19,886 nt of DNA from Candidatus Sifarchaeum marinoarchaea. Its GTDB lineage: Archaea > Asgardarchaeota > Sifarchaeia > Borrarchaeales > Borrarchaeaceae. The notes below the pieces were generated by a model. The model did no database searches. It had not been told where the DNA came from and was given only the letters and a program-made list of their open reading frames with translations. This document shows positions 14,493 through 19,886 of the stretch, in pieces (within the stretch, counting starts at the first letter, position 1; each line of letters starts with the position of its first letter). The DNA is taken from assembly GCA_016294985.1 (NCBI GenBank), contig JAECRW010000011.1, positions 1 to 19,886 on the forward strand, read 5' to 3'. The position numbers and the translations under genes are program-made.

Positions 14493-15689
14493 TTGAAAGA
14501 GAGTATCACTCAAATTCTAAATTCATTTTTATATCCAAAAGCGCTTATTGAGCGGCTTATAACTCAGTATGGAGTGAAACGAACATATTCGCTGCTAGAT
14601 GCTTTGAAAAAGCCAGTTACCCGGTATACATTACGAGTTAATACATTGAAATGTTCCGCTGAAGAACTTATTGATCAATTTGCGGCGGAGGCTATCGATG
14701 CCCACCAGCACCCTTGTTACGGGGACGTTGTCCAAATAAGACTTAGCGGTCCCAATGAACTTCCAGTTCATCCAAAAACCGTGACAATGGATAAGTTCGC
14801 AGCAGAGGCTGTCATGTTAGGTGCAAATTTGTATGCTCCTGGCGCACTGCGTTCTAAAAAAACACTTCAGGGAGATGAAGTATCAGTAGTAGATAAGTAC
14901 GATCATCATGTTGGCAGCGGAATATCTAGAATGACCTCTAGAGAAATGCTTGAAGCGAAAAAAGGCATTGCAGTTGAGATAACACATTCGCTGTATACTT
15001 TACCACATTTAAGAGAAACCAAGGCCTATGAGAAGGGTTTATTCTATAGTCAAAGTCTGCCTGCAATCCTCACATCAAAAATTTTAGACCCTCGACCCGG
15101 TGAGACAATCATCGATATGAATGCAGCACCCGGCGGAAAGACAACCCATATTGCACAACTCACCTCGGATGATGGAAAGATTATCGCGATAGATCGTTCA
15201 AAGCCTAAAATTAAGCGAATGCAACGTCATTGTGAACGGCTAGGAATCCAATCAATCAAGTTAATTCATGGGGACTCATGCAAACTTCAAAAATTGTTGC
15301 CATCAGTGGAAGCTGATAGAATTCTCATAGATCCGCCGTGTAGTGCGTTGGGTGTACGCCCAAAACTCTATGAAATCTGGCAAGTAGAGGAACTTGAAGC
15401 ATTAGCTAGATATCAAAGACGATTTCTCAAGGAAGCGACTAATGTACTAAAACCTGGGGGTGTTATAGTCTACAGTACCTGCACATTGACTCAAGAAGAA
15501 AACGAATGTAATATGAAATCAGCATACACAGAATTAGGATTAGAAATTCTGTCACATAAGCCATTTGAAGGAGTCAGCGGTGAACTATTAAATGATTTTC
15601 CACTAACAGAAACTGACAAACTTCAACGTTTTTATCCGGATATTCACGATACGCCTGGCTTCTTCATCGGAAAATTACAGAAACCATAG
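14493..15689 (+). CDS. NSUN6-like RNA m5C methyltransferase with PUA domain
   Basis: Methylates cytosine C5 in RNA, probably tRNA. The layout is N-terminal helical region, PUA domain (about 93-172; VTMDKFAAEAVMLGANLYAPG is typical), then a Rossmann methyltransferase. SAM motif I is DMNAAPGGKTTH (208-219). The two NOL1/NOP2/Sun cysteines are present: C283 in DPPCSALG and C330 in YSTCTLTQEENE, one for catalysis and one for product release. A PUA domain embedded before the catalytic core is the arrangement of NSUN6, which in humans and in an archaeal homolog targets C72 of the acceptor stem. The tRNA-Leu gene about 660 bp upstream has C at 72, but a substrate link is only inference. TTG 14493 is preceded by GGTGAT at 14479-14484. 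Confidence 0.92.
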   Translation: MKESITQILNSFLYPKALIERLITQYGVKRTYSLLDALKKPVTRYTLRVNTLKCSAEELIDQFAAEAIDAHQHPCYGDVVQIRLSGPNELPVHPKTVTMDKFAAEAVMLGANLYAPGALRSKKTLQGDEVSVVDKYDHHVGSGISRMTSREMLEAKKGIAVEITHSLYTLPHLRETKAYEKGLFYSQSLPAILTSKILDPRPGETIIDMNAAPGGKTTHIAQLTSDDGKIIAIDRSKPKIKRMQRHCERLGIQSIKLIHGDSCKLQKLLPSVEADRILIDPPCSALGVRPKLYEIWQVEELEALARYQRRFLKEATNVLKPGGVIVYSTCTLTQEENECNMKSAYTELGLEILSHKPFEGVSGELLNDFPLTETDKLQRFYPDIHDTPGFFIGKLQKP

Positions 15690-15709
15690 ATAGAGAATGA
15701 AAATTAAAG

Positions 15710-15716
15710 AAAAAAA
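15710..15716 (-). terminator. Possible T-tract terminator of the pyrH-nob1-cupin run
   Basis: Seven A on the plus strand (seven T on the minus strand) lie 20 bases beyond the cupin stop, in the short gap between converging genes. Confidence 0.4.
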
Positions 15717-15735
15717 TCTTGAAGCGCCAGTAAAC

Positions 15736-16071
15736 TTAAGGAACCATTCTCTTAACAACGATAAGTTTTGAAGGCTTTTTATATTCAACTCCATGCGCTA
15801 CACCAGAAGGAATATGAAGCGCAGTTCCACCTTTTAAGGTAATAGTCTTATTTTCATATGTTAAAGTGCCTGATCCTTCAATGATAAAAATAATCTCTTC
15901 TTCATCGTGTGTATGCTCTTCATGACCCGCTCCAACTCCTGCCTCAAGATAAGTAGTTGATAATTTGCTATCTCCTTTTCCAGCCACAAGAAATCGCCCT
16001 AAGAAACCTGGATACGCTATTTTCTTTGGTTCTACATCCTCAACATACGCATACTGGATTTTCTCTTCCAT
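15736..16071 (-). CDS. Small cupin-domain protein
   Basis: This is a single-domain cupin of 111 residues. Cupin motif 1 is GHEEHTHDEEEIIFIIEG, supplying histidines 50, 53 and 55 and a glutamate for a metal; motif 2 is IPSGVAHGV with H93. Such small cupins may be isomerases, dioxygenases or sugar-binding proteins, and sequence alone does not choose. I start at ATG 16071, with GAGGTGA 5 nt upstream on the minus strand. An in-frame GTG at 16080 lies inside that SD, so it is unlikely to be used. It follows nob1 by 52 bp in the same direction, probably as the last gene of that unit, with no obvious functional tie. Confidence 0.85.
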   Translation of the reverse strand: MEEKIQYAYVEDVEPKKIAYPGFLGRFLVAGKGDSKLSTTYLEAGVGAGHEEHTHDEEEIIFIIEGSGTLTYENKTITLKGGTALHIPSGVAHGVEYKKPSKLIVVKRMVP

Positions 16072-16123
16072 AATTTTCACCTCATGAAGATAAGATGCAA
16101 CACAGAATCATTTTTTCCGTTCT

Positions 16124-16648
16124 TTAAATTTTTTGTTTATCATAAGGACGTCTTTTCATCTTTGTGCCACAAATTTCACAAAATATCTCTTTCCTCTTAA
16201 TATTGCGCATTTCAATTGAATGAAAGCAAGACGGACAATATAACTCCCATTTGATCTCGTAACGAATTCCAGCAGTTGTATACGCTTTGCTTTCAATTCT
16301 CAATCGAGACGCTACATTTTGAACAGAATAATCATCAGTAAGAATAACAACTTTATGTCCAGCCTCTTTTTGATCAAGTGCAAGTGAAAGAATTTTTATG
16401 TCAGTTTCAGACAATACAACGATGTCCCCACTTTTTTCAGCAGTTTTTTTAATCTTTTCAATTGCAGTTGCAGAGGGCCGACCGATCTTTATAGTTTTGC
16501 TTTCTATAGCCATCTCAATTCGAAGTTTGTTTCGAGGGTCCTTAATTTCATCTATAACTTCCGCTACGGTCCATAAGGTTCTATCGATGATATTAGGATC
16601 AAGGCCACTAATTAATGCTGTTGCATCTAAAATGAATACCTCAGTCAT
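16124..16648 (-). CDS. nob1: Endoribonuclease Nob1 (PIN domain plus zinc ribbon)
   Basis: Nob1 cleaves the 3' end of precursor 16S rRNA at site D in late small-subunit maturation. The N-terminal PIN domain begins FILDATALISG (D8 catalytic). The acidic residues of LSETDIKILSLAL (D83) and ILTDDYSVQNVA (D105, D106) complete the metal site. The C-terminal zinc ribbon has CPSC (138, 141) and CEICG (157, 160). The 174-residue length is typical of archaeal Nob1. The ATG is preceded by GGAG about 9 nt upstream. It sits 34 bp after pyrH on the same strand, so they are probably cotranscribed. Confidence 0.94.
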   Translation of the reverse strand: MTEVFILDATALISGLDPNIIDRTLWTVAEVIDEIKDPRNKLRIEMAIESKTIKIGRPSATAIEKIKKTAEKSGDIVVLSETDIKILSLALDQKEAGHKVVILTDDYSVQNVASRLRIESKAYTTAGIRYEIKWELYCPSCFHSIEMRNIKRKEIFCEICGTKMKRRPYDKQKI

Positions 16649-16682
16649 GATTGATGCTCCTAATAAGAAAACGGTAAATTGA

Positions 16683-17378
16683 TCAGCGGCGATGAATCGT
16701 AGTTCCTATCTTCTCACCTTTTGCTGCCCTAAGTATATTGTTTGGATCGCTTCCATTGATAATCTTTGTTAAAATACTTGAGCGAGAAACTATTTTTAGT
16801 GCAACTAGATCGAATAATGCATACTCTCCCGCCCGTGAGCCCTTTTTTATGACGAGTTCTTGAAAGTCGTCATAATCCAGTTCATCTATTTTCTTTGCAT
16901 TTGGGTCCTCTTTTGGGTCGTCAGTATACACGCCATCAACGGAAGTTGCATTAATAAGCATATCCGATCGTGTGTACTCCGCAACTACTGCAGCAACAGC
17001 ATTTGTGCTTTGTCCAGGCTGTATTCCCCCCATGACAATTATTTTATCCGTTGTGAGAGCCTTTGCTAGTTCAGGGATTTCTCTTGGGGGACATGGATAA
17101 GCCGCCTTTCCTAAAGCGGCGATCAACAAAAGCGCATTAATTCGTGAGACGCGTATCCCCATCATATCGGACTGTGCTTCGGGCACATTAAACTTATGAA
17201 GTACCTTAATGAAGTCTCTTGCGGCCTTCCCACCACCAACAACTACACATAAATTCATGCCATCATCTTTAAGTGTTGACAGTACCTGTGCATATTGAGA
17301 AATTCTGTCTACATTGACGTCTCCTTTCTCAGTAAAAATAAGTGATCCGCCAATTTTCACTACAACACTTTTGACCAT
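16683..17378 (-). CDS. pyrH: Uridylate kinase (archaeal UMP kinase)
   Basis: Phosphorylates UMP to UDP with ATP, feeding pyrimidine nucleotides and, indirectly, UDP-sugars. It belongs to the amino-acid-kinase fold: VKIGGSLIF (7-15) is the phosphate loop, VVGGGKAARDF the second glycine motif, then DMMGIRVSRINALLL, VMGGIQPGQSTNAVAA (PGhST-type UMP motif) and NATSVDGVYTDDPK (ATP-binding region). These patterns and the 231-residue length fit archaeal PyrH. One small change is 'QSTNAV' where many archaea have 'HSTDAV'. The ATG has GGAG about 9 nt upstream. It leads a minus-strand run with nob1 and the cupin gene, divergent from aRF1. Confidence 0.94.
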   Translation of the reverse strand: MVKSVVVKIGGSLIFTEKGDVNVDRISQYAQVLSTLKDDGMNLCVVVGGGKAARDFIKVLHKFNVPEAQSDMMGIRVSRINALLLIAALGKAAYPCPPREIPELAKALTTDKIIVMGGIQPGQSTNAVAAVVAEYTRSDMLINATSVDGVYTDDPKEDPNAKKIDELDYDDFQELVIKKGSRAGEYALFDLVALKIVSRSSILTKIINGSDPNNILRAAKGEKIGTTIHRR

Positions 17379-17418
17379 TTTTTACTACTCCTAGTTTCAC
17401 TCCAAAATAAGGCAAGTC

Positions 17419-17430
17419 ATTTTTAAATAT
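17419..17430 (-). promoter_or_regulatory. TATA box for pyrH
   Basis: On the minus strand this reads ATATTTAAAAAT, an AT-rich TATA-type element 41-52 bases before the pyrH ATG, predicting a short leader that still includes the SD. Confidence 0.45.
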
Positions 17431-17441
17431 GCAAAGGATTC

Positions 17442-17449
17442 TTAAATAT
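17442..17449 (+). promoter_or_regulatory. TATA-like element for aRF1
   Basis: TTAAATAT lies in the 213-bp divergent gap and would start a transcript near 17470, leaving a leader of about 120 nt. The same eight bases occur at 17423-17430 within the pyrH element, so the two promoters lie almost back to back. Confidence 0.35.
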
Positions 17450-17591
17450 CCAGATGGTTTTTCTCTTACGAAAAGATATCAAATTGCAAATGCCTAATCC
17501 ATATTACTTTAATTGATTGGCAACTTGCACAAGATAATAATTCTTAGAGAACAAATTAAGCTAATTTCACAGATCAAGTGGATGCACAAAA

Positions 17592-18854
17592 ATGTCGATA
17601 TCAAAATCAAAATCACTGGAACGCTACAAAACGCGGAAACTCTTAGAAGAGTTAGCAGAAAAAAGGGGATATGGTACTGAACTAATCTCACTGTATATTC
17701 CGCAAGGAAAGCAAATCAGTGATGTACAGAATTATCTGAAGCAAGAATATGGCACAGCAGAAAACATCAAATCTAAAACCACCCGAAAAAACGTTAAAAG
17801 TGCAATTACAACCTTGCAGCAGAGATTAAAGATTATCCCACAAAGCGTGATTAACGAGCACTCGATAGTACTCTTCGCCGGGGCAATCCCAACAAACGGT
17901 CAACAAACGGTCATGGAATTTTACCCTATTGTTCCTCCAGAGCCAATCAATACTTATTTGTACCGATGTGCTAGTGAGTTCGTCCTTGGGCCACTTCTTG
18001 ATGTTCTCGAAGAAAAGGATACATATGGTCTCATAGTTATTGACCGAAGTGCAGCATATGTCGCTACACTTAAAGGAAATCGCTTGGAGATACACAAGAG
18101 ACTTACATCAGGAGTTCATGGGAAGCACAGGGCTGGTGGACAATCTCAGCGCCGATTTGAGAGGGTTATAGAGCAGCAGGTTCACGAATTCCTTGTTAGA
18201 GTCGGAGAAGGTGCTGGAGAAATATATCTTGAAATCCCTGATTTCAAAGGGCTGTTTGTTGGAGGACCGGGGCCAACAAAGGAAACCTTCATAAATAAAG
18301 ATTATCTCGATTACCGTCTCAAGGAAAACGTACTGGGGAGTGAAGACCTCTCTTATTCTGAAGAACAAGGTCTTAAAGAACTAATATCAAAAATTGAACC
18401 CAAAATTAGCGATGTTCGATATGTCGAGGAAAAGAAACTCGTTCAGCAATTTTTAAGCCATTTAGCTAAGGATACAGGGAAGGCCATTTACGGTGAAAAA
18501 GAAATCCGAAATTATTTAGAACAGGGCGCAGTAGCCATACTTCTCTTATCTGAAGCTTTGGATATCATTAGAGTAAAGATATCGTGCGGCTCATGTGACT
18601 ATACAATCGAAAAAACAATTCGTGTAGGTGAAATTAACAAACTTAAAGAATCTCTTACTGTAGAAGAATGTCCCGATTGCACGAGTTCGCTTTTATCGAT
18701 TGCGGAAACTAAACCCCTCCTTGAAGACCTAGCAGAGCTAGCCGAAACAGCAGGAACACGTGTGGAAGTAATATCTAACGAGACAGAAGAAGGGTCAGAA
18801 TTATGGAATGCGTTTAAGGGTATAGCCGGAATTCTAAGATATACTCCGAGCTAA
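17592..18854 (+). CDS. prf1: Peptide chain release factor aRF1
   Basis: Recognises all three stop codons and triggers peptide release, with aEF1A acting as its GTPase in archaea. Domain 1 has NIKS (residues 58-61) and YRCASEF (124-130, matching YxCxxxF), both stop-codon-reading motifs. Domain 2 has the GGQ catalytic tip in GKHRAGGQSQRRFER (GGQ 182-184). Domain 3 contains two CxxC pairs (SCGSCDYT and EECPDCTS) that could bind zinc. The 420-residue length is standard. ATG 17592 has no strong SD; GTGGATG just upstream is weak. The gene is divergent from pyrH. Confidence 0.96.
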   Translation: MSISKSKSLERYKTRKLLEELAEKRGYGTELISLYIPQGKQISDVQNYLKQEYGTAENIKSKTTRKNVKSAITTLQQRLKIIPQSVINEHSIVLFAGAIPTNGQQTVMEFYPIVPPEPINTYLYRCASEFVLGPLLDVLEEKDTYGLIVIDRSAAYVATLKGNRLEIHKRLTSGVHGKHRAGGQSQRRFERVIEQQVHEFLVRVGEGAGEIYLEIPDFKGLFVGGPGPTKETFINKDYLDYRLKENVLGSEDLSYSEEQGLKELISKIEPKISDVRYVEEKKLVQQFLSHLAKDTGKAIYGEKEIRNYLEQGAVAILLLSEALDIIRVKISCGSCDYTIEKTIRVGEINKLKESLTVEECPDCTSSLLSIAETKPLLEDLAELAETAGTRVEVISNETEEGSELWNAFKGIAGILRYTPS

Positions 18855-18878
18855 AACTAAATAAAGCAGAACGGTTCG

Positions 18879-18884
18879 TTTTTT
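18879..18884 (+). terminator. T6 tract after aRF1
   Basis: GTTTTTTGG begins about 25 bases after the aRF1 stop and is the first T-run downstream. Confidence 0.35.
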
Positions 18885-18925
18885 GGATGCTTTGATTAAA
18901 TTTGAAAAAGTGAACATTAAAAAAC

Positions 18926-18934
18926 CTTATAAAG
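18926..18934 (+). promoter_or_regulatory. TATA box for valS
   Basis: CTTATAAAG matches the element before the DUF1616 gene. Transcription would start around 18955-18960, giving an unusually long leader of about 200 nt before TTG 19163. Confidence 0.5.
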
Positions 18935-19162
18935 AATCACGAGGGTAGTTGAAAAAACCCATAAACTAACATCTTCGGAGGGCTTAATATCGTACAATTT
19001 GCAGAAAAATTCAAGGCTTTTTGCTTCAAGAAATAGACCTCTCAAAAAAAATATGTTCTCCAAAATACAAAGATGTGTTGATTGGGCTAACAAATTAAAG
19101 TTTACTCATTTTTTGCTTGCATTCCTTTATTTTAGATTTAGAAATGATAGAAGGTGCGTTTA
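18935..19162 (+). other. Long apparent leader of valS
   Basis: The 308-bp gap between aRF1 and valS holds a T-tract, a TATA box and then about 200 noncoding bases. GGAGGG at 18977-18982 looks like an SD, but no ATG or GTG follows at a fitting distance; a TTG at 18999 opens a 58-codon basic frame that runs into valS and looks like chance. No tRNA or clear hairpin is visible. Confidence 0.4.
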
Positions 19163-19886
19163 TTGGCAAAATTAAGACCGAAAATCAAAGCAAAGCGATG
19201 GAGTCCAGAAATTGAAGAAGAAATAGCGGAACTTTGGGAAAAGGAATCAACGTTTGCATATGATCGAGAGTCAAATAAGACATTTTTTACTGTGGACACG
19301 CCACCGCCATATGCTAGTGGCACCCCACACATGGGTTTCGGCCTTCATTACGCGCAGATCGATATGGTGGCTAGATATGCTCGAATGCAAAATCAAGAAG
19401 TTATATTTCCTATGGGTGTGGACCGAAATGGTCTTCCAATCGAGGTTCAAACGGAAAAAGAGTATGGTATTGTCATGCGTGAGACTCCTCGTGATAAATT
19501 TATCGACTTATGTCGCCAACTTCTTGATAAGTATGAGGACCAAATTATAAATCTGGCAAGACGACTTGGCCTAAGTTGCTTCTCGTTTGCTAAAGATCAA
19601 GTTTACCGTACAGATGATCCCAGATATCGCCAACTTACCCAGGCGACTTTTGTAAAGTTATGGAAAGAAGGCTTGGTCTATGAGGCGAAACGACCAAACA
19701 ATTGGTGTAAAACATGCGGCACAACCATTGCAGATGCCGAGATCGAATACAAAGAGATCGCATCAACAATATACTATATTAAATTCCGCGTTGAGGAAAC
19801 AAATCAAGATCTCATCATAGCTACGACTCGACCAGAACTACTAAGCGCCTGTAAAGCCGTTTTAGTACACCCTCTTGATGAGAGAT
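19163..19886 (+). CDS. valS: Valyl-tRNA synthetase, N-terminal part (3' truncated by window edge)
   Basis: Charges tRNA-Val. The visible 241 residues start at TTG 19163 with GAAGGTG (19150-19156) as SD. TVDTPPPYASGTPHMGF holds the class I signature, here HMGF in place of HIGH. FPMGVDRNGLPIEVQTEK is the archaeal-type ValRS block that follows it. NNWCKTCGTTIADAEIEYKE matches the ValRS 'WCPxCxTAxAxAExEY' region. ATTRPELLSACKAVLVHPLDER opens the CP1 editing domain; TRPELL separates ValRS from IleRS and LeuRS. The KMSKS loop and anticodon-binding domain lie beyond the window. Confidence 0.9.
   Translation, partial: MAKLRPKIKAKRWSPEIEEEIAELWEKESTFAYDRESNKTFFTVDTPPPYASGTPHMGFGLHYAQIDMVARYARMQNQEVIFPMGVDRNGLPIEVQTEKEYGIVMRETPRDKFIDLCRQLLDKYEDQIINLARRLGLSCFSFAKDQVYRTDDPRYRQLTQATFVKLWKEGLVYEAKRPNNWCKTCGTTIADAEIEYKEIASTIYYIKFRVEETNQDLIIATTRPELLSACKAVLVHPLDER

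Noticed and set aside
18999..19175. 58-codon basic ORF upstream of valS
   Set aside because: The TTG is 16 bases from the SD-like site, the frame overlaps valS, and the composition looks like translated AT-rich noncoding DNA.
1..19886. CRISPR arrays, insertion sequences, integrases or phage genes
   Set aside because: I saw no regularly spaced repeats, transposase motifs or terminal inverted repeats. The window reads as ordinary archaeal chromosome with a surface-glycan region.

Overview
The window is archaeal. It encodes archaeal/eukaryotic-type information-processing proteins: translation factor aIF5A with its hypusination loop, release factor aRF1 with NIKS and GGQ, the rRNA-maturation nuclease Nob1, archaeal UMP kinase and a ValRS of the 'DRNGLPIE' type. 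Its promoters look like archaeal TATA boxes (CTTATAAAG, TTTATAAA), and one tRNA gene carries introns at archaeal bulge-helix-bulge (BHB) sites. Many genes begin with TTG behind clear Shine-Dalgarno (SD) sequences. AT-rich DNA, DUF1616, several GT39 enzymes and the tRNA introns suggest an uncultivated TACK- or Asgard-like archaeon, but I cannot fix the lineage.

Layout. 1-4674: surface-glycan genes (3' end of a methyltransferase, a membrane-anchored GT2 glycosyltransferase, and two multi-membrane GT39 glycosyltransferases facing away from each other). 4746-6391, minus strand: an inositol-monophosphatase-family phosphatase overlapping NAD kinase, in the same order as the fused methanogen NADP phosphatase/NAD kinase. 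6654-7061: aIF5A behind a leader with a possible 20-codon upstream ORF. 7301-12897: a sugar-nucleotide cassette (two nucleotidylyltransferases with left-handed beta-helix tails, an NDP-sugar epimerase, a third GT39 enzyme), then a winged-helix/DUF1616 membrane protein. 13049-13474: MoaE. 13598-13829: tRNA-Leu(CAA). 13980-15689: a YfcE-type phosphodiesterase and an NSUN6-like RNA m5C methyltransferase. 15736-17378, minus strand: pyrH, nob1 and a cupin. 17592-18854: aRF1. 19163 to the end: the 5' part of valS.

How the genes fit together. The sugar-activating enzymes and epimerase would supply nucleotide sugars. The GT2 enzyme could load them onto lipid carriers, and the GT39 enzymes could transfer lipid-linked sugars to surface glycans or glycoproteins. 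The right half is mostly translation, RNA maturation and nucleotide supply.

The most striking object is the tRNA-Leu(CAA) gene. The 232-bp locus reads as six exons interrupted by five short introns (27-31 nt) at positions 8/9, 30/31, 37/38, in the variable arm and in the T-loop. Removing them gives a fully paired 86-nt tRNA. One exon is only 7 nt and holds the whole anticodon. A second notable object is a GT39 enzyme whose catalytic acidic loop is duplicated in tandem (two 21-residue copies).
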